A DNA stretch of 52,778 bases from G001797105 sp964528155 (GTDB lineage: Bacteria; Chloroflexota; Anaerolineae; Anaerolineales; E44-bin32). A program made the position numbers and the translations under genes. How positions within the stretch are numbered: position 1 is the first letter of the stretch; every line of letters starts with the position of its first letter. The notes under the pieces were generated by a model that was not told the origin of the DNA, did not search any database, and saw nothing but the letters and a program-made list of their open reading frames with translations. The stretch is taken from the NCBI GenBank assembly GCA_964528155.1, contig CAZGRL010000020.1, positions 1 through 52,778 on the forward strand, written 5' to 3'. Below are positions 1-8,715 of the stretch, piece by piece.

Positions 1-63
1 CTCTCGAAGTCTAGATCCCACTAACGTGGGTGTCCAGCTTTCTGGGTCCACTACCTTTCGTTG

Positions 64-120
64 CCCCTCTCCCTTTCAGGTCGAAGATCCCTTTGAGCGA
101 AGCGAAAAGGGAGAGAGGGG
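64..120. repeat. Imperfect pyrimidine/purine inverted repeat
   Basis: A run CCCCTCTCCCTTTC at 64-77 is answered by GAAAAGGGAGAGAGGGG at 104-120, giving an imperfect hairpin with a loop of about 26 nt just downstream of the tpiA stop. There is no clear T-tract on either strand. It could slow transcription leaving tpiA, or be a dispersed REP-like element. No other clear copy was noticed in the window. The rest of bases 1-162 holds nothing recognisable. Confidence 0.4.
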
Positions 121-162
121 TTGGGGTGAGGGTAGCCGCGCGGCACAGCCAGGAGAAGGAGC

Positions 163-939
163 TCACGACGCTCGCGTGGCAGCCGCGCGGCGGACGAGCT
201 CGACAAACTCGGGCTTCAGACTCGCCCCGCCGACGAGCGCGCCGTCGATCTCGGGCATGGTCATGAATCCGGCGATGTTTTCGGCATTGACGCTCCCGCC
301 ATACAGAATTCGAACCCGCTGCGCCGCTTCCTCTCCGAACTTCTGGGACAGCGCGCCTCGCACAACCACACCCATCACCCGATTGGCCTCAGCCGGAGTG
401 GCCGCTTTCCCCGTTCCGATCGCCCAGATTGGCTCGTAGGCGATCACACAGCGGAGCACTTCCGCTGCGTCAAGACCATCCAGCCCCTGGCGCACCTGCC
501 GACCAACGAAATCCTCCGTCTGGCCTGCCTCATTCTGGGCGAGGTTCTCGCCAACACACATGATGGGCGTCAGATCGTGAGCCAAGGCCGCTCTGATCTT
601 CTTGTTCACCGCCGCATCGCTTTCAGCATTGGCATCTGCGGCACGGCGCTCGGAATGGCCGATGATAACGTGCGTGCACAGCTCTTCCACCATCGCCGGC
701 GAGACTTCGCCGGTATGAGCTCCAGAGTCCTCCCAGTGCATGGTCTGAGCCCCAACCTTGATGTGTGTCGCCTGCAATGCTTCGCTCACCGCAGCCAGGA
801 CGGTGAATGGAGGACATACGATCCGATCCAGAGAATCGACTTCATTCAGCGCCTGCCGAATGCCTCTAATAAAGGCCAGGGCTTCTTCGGCCCGACCCAA
901 ATTCATCTTCCAATTGCCTGCAATAACGGTTTGTCGCAT
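163..939 (-). CDS. tpiA: Triosephosphate isomerase
   Basis: Interconverts dihydroxyacetone phosphate and glyceraldehyde 3-phosphate in cytosolic glycolysis and gluconeogenesis. The 258-residue length is normal for the family. All signature elements are present: the N-terminal GNWKMN with catalytic Lys11, IIGHSERR with electrophile His95, AYEPIWAIGTGK with catalytic Glu169 followed by the flexible loop, and the phosphate-binding YGGSV near the C terminus. The ATG start places GNWKMN at residues 8-13, as usual. The gene stands alone on the minus strand, 145 bp after the upstream glycosyltransferase-like gene. Neither gapA nor pgk is in view, so any glycolytic operon would lie beyond the window start. 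A TACAAT on the minus strand at 1016-1021 could be a weak -10. Identity is secure. Confidence 0.97.
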   Translation of the reverse strand: MRQTVIAGNWKMNLGRAEEALAFIRGIRQALNEVDSLDRIVCPPFTVLAAVSEALQATHIKVGAQTMHWEDSGAHTGEVSPAMVEELCTHVIIGHSERRAADANAESDAAVNKKIRAALAHDLTPIMCVGENLAQNEAGQTEDFVGRQVRQGLDGLDAAEVLRCVIAYEPIWAIGTGKAATPAEANRVMGVVVRGALSQKFGEEAAQRVRILYGGSVNAENIAGFMTMPEIDGALVGGASLKPEFVELVRRAAATRAS

Positions 940-1084
940 GGAATGGAATCCTTGGTTGTCGGTCGCGTGGGGGCGGACGGCCCAGACAGTCGAACTGCTC
1001 GGTTATCTCGGGACTATTGTACACGCGCCGATCTCGGTGCGCGTGACCGCTAGATGCAGCAATGGCCTTGATCGATCGGGCGAC

Positions 1085-3076
1085 TCAGGGAAGACGATAT
1101 GCGGCGAGCATCAAGGTCGAACAGTCGTACTGCAGGTCGAGCTTGCCTCCCGGGTTGTCCTTTGCCCAGGCTCTGAGCTCTTCGACACGCGTCGGGACGG
1201 CAATGACGACCATGTTCGGGCTCGAGTCGAGATCATCGGCGTCTCCAGGCACGTTCGTTACCGGTAGACCGCCGCTGAGGAAGTCGACCGATCCGTGCGT
1301 CCCGTACAAGAAGTATTGATCACTCAGAAGGTATGTGGTCGCCGAGCGGTCGACCTGGCGAAGATAGTTCCCAAGGTACGAGGCGAAGCGGGTCACGTCA
1401 TCGCCGCCGTAGCGACACTTTGAGGCGAAGTCGATGAAATACGATTTCAGGTTGAGCACGGCCATGCTGCCGATGATCAGGCCGAGGATGAGATTCCGGG
1501 CATTCTTGCCGACGGAGTTGGAGAGCGAGGCCAGGCCAAGGAATTCTTCCAGCCCCACCGCCGCCAGCAAGATCGCCGGCGGGAGCGCGATCAGCATTCG
1601 GTACGAGTCAGCATCGGGAGGGATGGCGGTGAGCCCAATGGCGACCGCCGGTGCGATCAGATAGCCGTTCAGGAGCAGGTACCGGGGATTTCGGGTTCGA
1701 TACAAAGAGTAGACCATCCCGACGATGAATAAGGCCCCGGTGATGACGCTGAGCAACGGGATGGTCGCACCGTAGAAGTCCCAAGCGGCGTAGAAACCGA
1801 GCGAAAGGAAAGCATGGATGACGCGTTCGGTCAGGAGCATTGCGGCGCTCTTGCCGGTAAGGGCCATGGTCGCCGCCAGCCAGCCGGATTGGACGACGCC
1901 GTCGGCGTTGAACCGGCTCATGAATTCCGGCCAGTGGGTGCGGGCATAGTACGCCTGCGGGAGGATCATGATTGCCGTGGACATAGCGAAGACCATGATC
2001 TGGCGTGATCTGCCTTTGACCGCCGGCCGAGCGATCAACCAGGCGGCAATGATGAAAGCGACGGAATAGGCCATGAAGATAGCCGAGTCGATGTAGATAC
2101 TGAAGTGGATCGAGAGCAGAATAGCAGCGATGGCCATCCGCAACGAACTCTTGTTCTCGAGCCCGCTGAGAAGGAAGTACAACATCAGCGGCTCGATGAG
2201 CGTCCCCTGGGTATAGCTCACAGCGATCGTTCGACTGAAGTGGATGTGACTGTGAGAGAAGGCGAGAAAGATGGCGGCGATGAGCGCCACGCGGCTGCCG
2301 AAAAGCCTTCGGCCGAAGACGTAGATCGAAGGGATCGCTAGCGTTCCACCGACGGCCGCCAATAGTCTTACAGCGAAGGGATTTCGACCGAAGCCGCGCA
2401 TGGCAAACGCGATAGCCTGGAGGAACATTCCCCCCATGCTCTCCCAGACGGCGAACGGGTTTGCCAACGGTTGATTGGACGTGCTCAGGGCGGCCTGGCC
2501 GATTCGCCCCTCATCCCCGTTGATCACGGCGGGAATGTCGCCCAGCTTGTAGAATCTGACGGCGGCGCCCAAGAGGGTGACGACTGCGATAATCAAAATC
2601 TCGCGTTGATAGCGCTTGAGCCAGGCTCGCCAACCGGCGAACCAGTCCCGGCCCTGAGCGAACGCCGCCAGCAAGGCGATGGCGGCGCTGATCCAGAGGA
2701 AGATCACGGGTGTGAAGTTTGATCGAGTTGTGTGCTCGAGGGCAACATCTACCCATGCAGCCAGAAACGAGAAGAGGGTGGCTGTGAACACGAGCAGACC
2801 CGATATCGAGAGTGGGACTCTACCGATGAGTCGCGTTGTCCAGGCAAATTCCTTTCCAAACCGCGCCCAAAGAAACAGCACGACGCCGAGAACTGTAAGG
2901 GAAGCGCCCCATGTCCAGTTGTCAGGGTAAGTGAAAAACGCAAGCTGGCCCGCGAGCACGAGTAGCAGCGCCAGGCTTCCCATGCTCGCCCTTCCAATCG
3001 TCTCTGGATCCTTCCAACGATTATTGTTTATTGGATGTTCGTCGCTCTCGGTCGATGAACTTACGCCGTGCGTCAT
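1085..3076 (-). CDS. GT39-like polytopic membrane glycosyltransferase
   Basis: A 663-residue integral membrane protein of the PMT/ArnT (GT-C, GT39) type. Enzymes of this fold transfer a sugar from a polyprenyl-phosphate donor on the outer face of the membrane. The N-terminal quarter has four hydrophobic segments. Then comes the first large external loop with YKLGDIPAVINGDEGRIG, whose Asp-Glu pair matches the acidic catalytic motif of the family. About eight further membrane segments and a soluble C-terminal part of about 100 residues follow. The ATG start has GGAGAGAG upstream. It lies between tpiA and the LCP/TPR pair on the same strand, with 258 bp before it. The acceptor and sugar cannot be read from sequence. 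Similar proteins in the 32-45 kb operon suggest a common envelope-glycan role. Confidence 0.75.
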   Translation of the reverse strand: MTHGVSSSTESDEHPINNNRWKDPETIGRASMGSLALLLVLAGQLAFFTYPDNWTWGASLTVLGVVLFLWARFGKEFAWTTRLIGRVPLSISGLLVFTATLFSFLAAWVDVALEHTTRSNFTPVIFLWISAAIALLAAFAQGRDWFAGWRAWLKRYQREILIIAVVTLLGAAVRFYKLGDIPAVINGDEGRIGQAALSTSNQPLANPFAVWESMGGMFLQAIAFAMRGFGRNPFAVRLLAAVGGTLAIPSIYVFGRRLFGSRVALIAAIFLAFSHSHIHFSRTIAVSYTQGTLIEPLMLYFLLSGLENKSSLRMAIAAILLSIHFSIYIDSAIFMAYSVAFIIAAWLIARPAVKGRSRQIMVFAMSTAIMILPQAYYARTHWPEFMSRFNADGVVQSGWLAATMALTGKSAAMLLTERVIHAFLSLGFYAAWDFYGATIPLLSVITGALFIVGMVYSLYRTRNPRYLLLNGYLIAPAVAIGLTAIPPDADSYRMLIALPPAILLAAVGLEEFLGLASLSNSVGKNARNLILGLIIGSMAVLNLKSYFIDFASKCRYGGDDVTRFASYLGNYLRQVDRSATTYLLSDQYFLYGTHGSVDFLSGGLPVTNVPGDADDLDSSPNMVVIAVPTRVEELRAWAKDNPGGKLDLQYDCSTLMLAAYRLP

Positions 3077-3334
3077 TCAACTCTCTCCGGCTGATCGGGT
3101 TGTGGCTGTGGCTCCTTTCGAGCGCGGATGGGTGTTGGCTCGGAGGTTCGCGCACAACCAAAGCCACGCGCGCCGAGGCCAGCGGGCTTGCGGCCGATCC
3201 CAACCTAGCACACTCGTGAGGGAGACGACCTTACAATCACCTATCATCCGCAGACACGAACAGCATGACGCATTCGCCCAGGTTCAGATCGGGCATTGGC
3301 ATCGCTGTCAGGTCTCAGATGATGCAGAGCTACT

Positions 3335-4600
3335 TCACGATGTTGGCGTCGGCGTCTCGGTGGGAGAAGGCGTCGCGGTTGCGCTTGGCGAAGGCGAAGG
3401 CGTAGGCGTCGGAGTAGGCGAACCGCCTGAGGATGTAGCGGTGGAGGTGGGGGTGAAAGAAGCCGAGAGGGATGCCGTAGGGGTCGCCGATGGACCACCC
3501 GGCGTGACGGAGGCTGTGAAAGTCGGCCCCACCGATAGCGTCGCGGTGGATGTACTCGTAGCGGTTGAGGTCGCTGTCGGCGTAGGTGGCAACGCCGTTG
3601 CCGTCTGACATGCTTTGAATGCGCTATTGGCCGTCGGTTCCAGGTTTGAGAGATTCCACGCATCGAGCGCAGCGCTGTACTGATCGGAGGCGGCGCACGG
3701 ATCTCGCGTGGCGTACAGAAGATCGCCGTAGGCCCTGGCCGATTCCGCGTAGCGGTAGCAGGTGTCCCAGGTTCCCCCTGAGCAGAGTTGTCCGAAATAT
3801 CTCGCGGCCTCGGACCAGTCGAGACCATAGTAGCTGTCGGCGAACTTGTAGAAGGCCGCAGTGTTGCGCCAGGCCTGCGCCTGAGAATCGAGTGGTCCAA
3901 AGCGCTCGGCCAGCGTCAGGTCGTAGATCCCTTGCTCGAGGTCCCCTTTGAAAATCTTGTTCAGGCCCCGATTCCGCAAGGAAGCTGCCAGCATTCCGTT
4001 GACTTCGTCCAATCGATAGGTCGGGTCGAGGTGGCGCAGTGCCAGCAGACCATCGATAGTGCCATCCCAGTCATTGCCGATGAAAGCGTTCTGCGCCTGC
4101 GCGAATAAAGCCTCAAATGAACTGCGATCCAATGTCGGTCGGGGTGTAGGCGTGTCCTCCGGCACAATGGGGCTGGCGGTCGGGGTCGGCACGTTCAGGG
4201 CTTCGAGCGATTTTCCGAGCAGTTCAGAGGCGCCCGGATAATCCGGTACAACGCTCAGAACGTATTCGAACCGCTGCCTCGCCAGGATGTAGCGCTGTGC
4301 CAGCAGATCTTCGACTCCGAGGTCGAATTGCTCTTGGGCGGCTTGAGCCAGAGAGGCCGCCTCGTTCTGGCGAGATTGTTCCCTGCCAGCCAGGTAGCCA
4401 GCTTCGGCGCCGACGCCGACAACCCCCACGGCAAAGACGAACGCCACGATCAGCCAACCCCAATTGCGCCGGATGAAGCCTTTGACGGATGCCCCAAGAC
4501 CGGGATGTTGAGGCCCTGGCGGCGGAGGCTTTGACGCGGCAGTGGCCTCGACACCGCTGCGGCGGGTGGCGGCCGACTTGCGCGTGCTCCAGTCGTTCAT
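3335..4600 (-). CDS. Membrane-anchored repeat protein with Pro/Thr-rich tail
   Basis: A 421-residue protein of no certain family. Residues 1-46 are cytoplasmic and basic/proline-rich, and residues 47-70 form one membrane span (NWGWLIVAFVFAVGVVGVGA). The exported part has alpha-helical, TPR-like stretches at about 80-135 and 160-335, for example SLAQAAQEQFDLGVEDLLAQ. A Pro/Thr/Ser linker splits them at about 138-160. The last 84 residues or so are a low-complexity Pro/Thr/Ser/Ala tail, a typical substrate for O-glycosylation or a wall-spanning spacer. The start overlaps the stop of the LCP gene by four bases (ATGA), so the two are translationally coupled. I infer a scaffold partner for the LCP enzyme at the cell surface. 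No enzymatic motif is visible. Confidence 0.7.
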   Translation of the reverse strand: MNDWSTRKSAATRRSGVEATAASKPPPPGPQHPGLGASVKGFIRRNWGWLIVAFVFAVGVVGVGAEAGYLAGREQSRQNEAASLAQAAQEQFDLGVEDLLAQRYILARQRFEYVLSVVPDYPGASELLGKSLEALNVPTPTASPIVPEDTPTPRPTLDRSSFEALFAQAQNAFIGNDWDGTIDGLLALRHLDPTYRLDEVNGMLAASLRNRGLNKIFKGDLEQGIYDLTLAERFGPLDSQAQAWRNTAAFYKFADSYYGLDWSEAARYFGQLCSGGTWDTCYRYAESARAYGDLLYATRDPCAASDQYSAALDAWNLSNLEPTANSAFKACQTATALPPTPTATSTATSTSTATLSVGPTFTASVTPGGPSATPTASLSASFTPTSTATSSGGSPTPTPTPSPSPSATATPSPTETPTPTS

Positions 4601-5721
4601 GGGGATGGCGTCGCCGGAACGAATGATCCGACGTCCGGGCCCAGGGCGCTTGTGTCCGTGAAGATCGTGTCCCTGAGGATGCGAATCTGATCGGGGATTG
4701 GCCTCAGCACGCTGGCACCATCTGGGCGCGTGTAGAAACCGACCATCTTCGGCGGGGCGATCACGCCAGTCACGATGTTGTCCTTGTTGACACGGATCGC
4801 GAGCCAGGACAACGCGATCATGTCATCCAGCGCGAGGTTCGTTCGAATCCCGCTCGACAGTTCCTGGTACAGGGCCGGCGCCTTCTTGACGAGCGTCGGC
4901 AGCATGTCAAAGCCGACGACTCGATCCAGGATCGCTAGCACAACTTGCTGCTGTCTCTGGGCGCGGCCGAAGTCATCCCCTGCCCCTTTCCGAACACGGG
5001 CGTATGCCAGTGCGTCGGCCCCGTCGAGGTGATAAGCCTTGGGCTCGAGCCAGTGGGAGAGACGGCCGATGGGTGAGATCTTGATCCTCTGAGTCACCAG
5101 AACATCGATGCCCCCAATTTCGTCGATCATTTGCTCGAAGGTGGCGAAGTCGACGACCATGTAATAGTTGATCGGGACACCGATGACGCTCTCGACCGTC
5201 TGGATGGCCAGAGCCGGACCGCCTCCCGGAACCCGATAACCCTCGCCAAATGCGTAGGCCGCGTTGATTCGATTGTGAGTGAAGCCGGGGATATCCACCC
5301 ATAGATCGCGCGGGATGGAGAGCATGCCAGCCTTCATGGTGATGGGGTCGAGAGTGACCAGCATCATCGTGTCGCTCCGAGGCGCTCCCGATCCCGCCAC
5401 CCAGTCCCGATAGTCAAGACCCATCACCAGGATGGTGACCCGCTCGCTCCCGTTCCAAGGGATAGGCACAACCGTCGGCGGCGGGAGAGCGGTCTCCCCC
5501 GGGGCAGCCGTAGCTGCACCGATCTGAGTAGGCCCTACATAGGGCTGGAAAGGGTTGAAGCCTACCCCGGTCCAGTTCGTTGCCAGGTTGCGCGCGGTCA
5601 CATACGCGGCCACTCCTGCCATCAGCGTGGTCACGATGAAGCCAAACACGAGCACCCCCACAACGACTCGGTACATCGCGGGAGGTCTCGGACTCTGATC
5701 CTCAGGCCCCTGCGTACTCAT
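4597..5721 (-). CDS. LytR-CpsA-Psr (LCP) family cell-envelope glycan transferase
   Basis: LCP enzymes move glycan chains from polyprenyl-pyrophosphate carriers onto the cell wall or other envelope acceptors. This 374-residue protein has a short cytoplasmic N terminus, one membrane span (VVVGVLVFGFIVTTLMAGVA) and an exported catalytic domain. Family motifs are present in order: VMGLDYR, GAPRSDTMMLVTLD, SIPRDLWVDIPG and HNRINAAYAFGEG. They carry the Asp and Arg residues that hold the pyrophosphate. I place the start at 5721 because AGAGGCG lies five bases before it; an in-frame ATG at 5733 has only a distant SD. A promoter lies about 95 bp upstream. It overlaps the next gene by ATGA. Finding LCP with several GT39 proteins in one window points to glycan attachment, though the exact polymer is unknown. 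Confidence 0.9.
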   Translation of the reverse strand: MSTQGPEDQSPRPPAMYRVVVGVLVFGFIVTTLMAGVAAYVTARNLATNWTGVGFNPFQPYVGPTQIGAATAAPGETALPPPTVVPIPWNGSERVTILVMGLDYRDWVAGSGAPRSDTMMLVTLDPITMKAGMLSIPRDLWVDIPGFTHNRINAAYAFGEGYRVPGGGPALAIQTVESVIGVPINYYMVVDFATFEQMIDEIGGIDVLVTQRIKISPIGRLSHWLEPKAYHLDGADALAYARVRKGAGDDFGRAQRQQQVVLAILDRVVGFDMLPTLVKKAPALYQELSSGIRTNLALDDMIALSWLAIRVNKDNIVTGVIAPPKMVGFYTRPDGASVLRPIPDQIRILRDTIFTDTSALGPDVGSFVPATPSP

Positions 5722-5813
5722 CGCGCCTCTCATTTATCAGCCGAACCGGCCTCCAAGCGAGCCCGGATCGGCCTCTTGATCAAGAACCATCGTGCAGGTC
5801 CCCACGGTGCCCG

Positions 5814-5841
5814 ATTATACATACCCCAATGGCCATGTCAT
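5814..5841 (-). promoter_or_regulatory. Promoter of the LCP/TPR operon
   Basis: On the minus strand ATGACA (5841-5836) is followed after 16 bases by a perfect TATAAT (5819-5814). Transcription would begin near 5807, giving a leader of about 85 nt before the ATG at 5721. Confidence 0.6.
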
Positions 5842-6141
5842 AGGGACTTGGTGGGCGGGATCGGAGAAGACATATGGATCGATGGATGGGGAGACAGGGC
5901 AGCTCGAGTCGATGAGGGGTGGCTCCGACACACGTGCGAACTCCAATCGTATTGACGTCTCGTGGCCGGGATTTGTTCCAATCGACGGCACGCATCATCG
6001 CATCACGTATGACATCACGCCGATTCCACTCCTACTTCAGCCCCGTGTATGCGCCCGAAAGGATGCAAGTTCAACGCCATGAGGCCGGCCGGCGACCCTT
6101 CCAGGGTAGAATGAACGGGCCCACGCACTCGACCGAGAGGA
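5842..6141. other. Intergenic region between divergent genes
   Basis: The space between the LCP promoter and the exonuclease start holds no credible gene; open frames here have non-coding composition. TAGAAT at 6107-6112 (plus strand) is a possible -10 for the exonuclease operon, without a recognisable -35. Confidence 0.5.
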
Positions 6142-6738
6142 GTGGACAAGCCGCCATTCAGAATGATGTACTCTCACCAACGCCGGCAGGCAGTCCAATT
6201 AGCCAGGGAAATCCTCAAAGCTCAGCCTGTCTACCTCGACACCGAGACGACTGGGCTTGACCCGCGATCTGAGATCGTCGAGATCTGCATCCTCGACAGC
6301 GATGGTGGCGTGCTTGTTGACCGATTGGTGCGGCCAACTATCCCCGTTCCCCCCGACGCCACCCGGGTACATGGGATCCGCAATGCGATGGTCGCCAGCG
6401 AGCCGTCATGGGAGAAGGTCTGGCCTGAGGTCGATCAGGCGCTGTCAGGGCGGACGATTGCCATCTACAACGCGGATTACGACATGGCACGCATGCGCCA
6501 GAGCCATCGAAGCCACCGCCTCGACTGGCAAGAGCCGTCGGGCCCGGTCCACTGTCTGATGAAGTTGTACGCGCAGTATCACGGGGAATGGGATCCGATT
6601 CGCCGCTCATTCCGCTGGCTGAGCCTTGAACAGGCAGCCCGACGCTGCGGGATCATCCTGCCTCAACGCCACCGAGCTCGCCAGGACGCCGAACTTGCTC
6701 GTTCCGTCCTTAGATATGTCGCCGGTCAGCCGGTCTAG
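6142..6738 (+). CDS. DEDDh 3'-5' exonuclease (DnaQ/RNase T fold)
   Basis: A 198-residue stand-alone exonuclease domain related to the DNA polymerase III epsilon subunit. The four metal-ligand motifs can be seen: Exo I YLDTETTGLD (Asp and Glu), the substrate motif TRVHGIRN, Exo II YNADYDMAR (Asp), and Exo III HRARQDAEL with the catalytic His and Asp. It would remove nucleotides from 3' ends of DNA or RNA. No polymerase domain is attached and no dnaE is nearby, so proofreading, repair or RNA trimming are all possible. The start is uncertain. GTG at 6142 has a purine-rich SD very close to it, and ATG at 6163 or 6166 is the alternative. The thioesterase gene follows 26 bp later. Confidence 0.9.
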   Translation: MDKPPFRMMYSHQRRQAVQLAREILKAQPVYLDTETTGLDPRSEIVEICILDSDGGVLVDRLVRPTIPVPPDATRVHGIRNAMVASEPSWEKVWPEVDQALSGRTIAIYNADYDMARMRQSHRSHRLDWQEPSGPVHCLMKLYAQYHGEWDPIRRSFRWLSLEQAARRCGIILPQRHRARQDAELARSVLRYVAGQPV

Positions 6739-6764
6739 ACCGCGGCTTCCGGATCGGAGGCAAC

Positions 6765-7241
6765 ATGCCGGACTACTTCCAGGATCACATGCCGGGCAAT
6801 ATCTGTTTCGGGTGCGGATCGTTGAACCCAGACGGGCTCCAGATCAAGAGCTTTTGGGAGGGCGACGAGGGGGTGTGCATATGGCATCCCCACCCAAAGT
6901 ATCGCGGTTGGGAGAACGTGCTGAACGGTGGCGTGCTGGCCACACTTATCGATTGCCATTCCATGGGAACGGCGCTGGCAGCCGCCTATCAGGCGGAGGA
7001 GCGCCCCATGGCGACCGAACCGATCTACCGATACGCCACGGCAAGTATCTCGGTGCGCTATCTCAAACCGACACCCACCGATCGACCGGTGACCTTGCGC
7101 GCCCGGGTGATCAGCGCCAGTGGGAGGAAGACCCGGCTGAGCTGCCATGTGTTCTCCGACGGGCAAGTCACTGCAGAAGCCGAGGTCGTGGGAGTTCGAG
7201 TGCTCGAGGGCGCTCCCGCCGAAGGCAGCGCGTTCCGATAA
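6765..7241 (+). CDS. PaaI-like hotdog-fold thioesterase
   Basis: A 158-residue single-domain 4HBT/hotdog protein. The N-terminal NICFGCGSLNPDGLQIKSFW is the typical 'CFGCG..NP.GL' opening of this PaaI-like subgroup. It is followed by the core helix region NGGVLATLIDCHSMGTALAA, where the Asp sits at the usual catalytic position, and by strands such as ISVRYLKPTPTDRPV. Such enzymes hydrolyse acyl-CoA thioesters, often as housekeeping or detoxifying activities; the substrate cannot be told. It is 26 bp behind the exonuclease and probably shares its transcript. Its stop codon (7239-7241) merges directly into a heptamer-repeat array. Confidence 0.88.
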   Translation: MPDYFQDHMPGNICFGCGSLNPDGLQIKSFWEGDEGVCIWHPHPKYRGWENVLNGGVLATLIDCHSMGTALAAAYQAEERPMATEPIYRYATASISVRYLKPTPTDRPVTLRARVISASGRKTRLSCHVFSDGQVTAEAEVVGVRVLEGAPAEGSAFR

Positions 7242-7415
7242 GCTGACAGCGCTCAGCGGCCAGCTATCAGTACTAGGCGACCTCACATCCAGAGATCAGG
7301 GATCTTGCGTCTTCCGTCTTGCGTCCTGTGTCTTGTGTCCTGTGTCCTGTGTCTTGCGTTTTTTGTCTTGTGTCTTGCGTCCCGCAGCTTGCAGCTTCTA
7401 GCCTGAAGCTTGAGG
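7241..7415. repeat. Intergenic heptamer-periodic repeat array
   Basis: Two blocks with strict 7-base periodicity fill the gap before the FAD reductase gene. Block 1 (7241-7275) is five units starting AG (AGCTGAC, AGCGCTC, AGCGGCC, AGCTATC, AGTACTA). Block 2 (7304-7415) is sixteen units around CTTGCGT / CCTGTGT / CTTGTGT, drifting to CTTGCAG and CCTGAAG at the end. A second locus at 48184-48394 has the same two kinds of block in the same order and strand. Confidence 0.85.
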
Positions 7416-7437
7416 CCGAACGTCAAAGGAGAGGTAG

Positions 7438-8616
7438 ATGGAATCTTTCAAGTACTTGATTGTGGGGGGTGGCATGGCGGCTGATTCCGCCGTCAGAGGG
7501 ATCCGAAAAGTGGATACCGAGGGCACGATCGGCCTGATCAGTCAGGAGGAGGATCCTCCCTACAACAGACCGCCGCTTTCTAAGGGTTTGTGGAAGGGCA
7601 AGGGACTCGACACGATCTGGCGGGGGACGGCTGATAGCGGGGCGACGCTCCAACTGGGCCGCCGCGTCACGGCCATCCAGCCCGAGGCGCGACAGGTTAT
7701 CGACGACCAGGAGCAGACCTACTCATACGCGAAATTGATGTTGGCAACGGGCGCTCGACCGCGCAAGCTCGAACACGATGGAGGAGCGGTCATCTACTTC
7801 CGGACGGCGAAGGACTACAGGAGTCTGAAATCGCTGGCCGAGCAGGGCGTACGTTTCCTTGTCATCGGCGGGGGCTACATCGGTTCCGAAATCTCAGCCG
7901 CGCTGGCCATGAACGACCTCCGCGTCACCATGGTCTTCCCTGAGGCCGGGATCGGCGCCAGGCGCTTCCCGCCGGATCTCGCCGAGTATCTTGTGGACTA
8001 CTACAAGGAGAAGGGGATCGACGTCCGGAATGGAAGGACGGTAACTGCGATCGCCACCGATGGGGACGAGCGCGTGGTGACCCTCGAAGATGGAGAGCAT
8101 CTGCGCGGCGGCGCTGTCGTCGCTGGTATCGGTGTCATGCCGAACACCCGTCTGGCCGTCGAGGCCGGACTGGAGGTTGATGACGGCGTTCTGGTGAACT
8201 CGAAGCTTCAAACGAGCCAGCCCGACATCTATGCCGCCGGAGACGTGGCCAGCTTCGAGAATCCCGACCTTGGCAAGCGCATGCGCGTGGAACACGAGGA
8301 CAACGCCAACACCATGGGTGAGTTGGCCGGCCGCTCCATGGCGGGTGAGCCGGTCAACTACGATCACCTGCCGTATTTCTATTCCGACTTGTTCGATCTC
8401 GGGTATGAAGCCGTTGGCGAGGTGGACTCGCGCCTGCAAACGTATGCCGATTGGATCGAACCGTACCGCAAGGGGGTTGTGTACTATCTGGATCAAGGGA
8501 GGGTGCGGGGAGTGCTGCTATGGAACGTCTGGAGCCAAGTGGGTGCCGCCAGACAGCTCATCCGCGAAGCCGGGCCCCACACCCCAGAGGATCTGTCCGG
8601 CCGTCTGGCGCGATAG
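7438..8616 (+). CDS. FAD-dependent NAD(P)H oxidoreductase (ferredoxin/rubredoxin reductase or AIF-like)
   Basis: A 392-residue flavoprotein of the pyridine-nucleotide-disulfide oxidoreductase class. It has an FAD-binding Rossmann motif at the N terminus (IVGGGMAADSAVRGIR), YNRPPLSKGLWKGK typical of ferredoxin reductase and AIF-like proteins, an ATGARPR motif, a second Rossmann motif for NAD(P)H (VIGGGYIGSEISAALAM), and the late FAD motif DIYAAGDVASF. There is no redox-active CxxC, so it should pass electrons to a separate carrier such as ferredoxin, rubredoxin or a quinone rather than act as a disulfide reductase. The ATG has a strong SD (AAAGGAGAGG). No obvious electron-carrier partner is nearby, so the physiological acceptor is unknown. 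Confidence 0.88.
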   Translation: MESFKYLIVGGGMAADSAVRGIRKVDTEGTIGLISQEEDPPYNRPPLSKGLWKGKGLDTIWRGTADSGATLQLGRRVTAIQPEARQVIDDQEQTYSYAKLMLATGARPRKLEHDGGAVIYFRTAKDYRSLKSLAEQGVRFLVIGGGYIGSEISAALAMNDLRVTMVFPEAGIGARRFPPDLAEYLVDYYKEKGIDVRNGRTVTAIATDGDERVVTLEDGEHLRGGAVVAGIGVMPNTRLAVEAGLEVDDGVLVNSKLQTSQPDIYAAGDVASFENPDLGKRMRVEHEDNANTMGELAGRSMAGEPVNYDHLPYFYSDLFDLGYEAVGEVDSRLQTYADWIEPYRKGVVYYLDQGRVRGVLLWNVWSQVGAARQLIREAGPHTPEDLSGRLAR

Positions 8617-8715
8617 GCGCACGCCATGTGGGGCGAGGGCGCGAGCGTCACCCGCAGGACGGCGTCCGGCTTCGCTCGTTCTCTCGCGGACTATTCGCCA
8701 AGCGAGATCATGGGA

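Noticed and set aside
3244..3900. Long Arg/Pro-rich frames antisense or shifted to the Pro/Thr tail gene
   Set aside because: They are shadows of the repetitive Pro/Thr codons.
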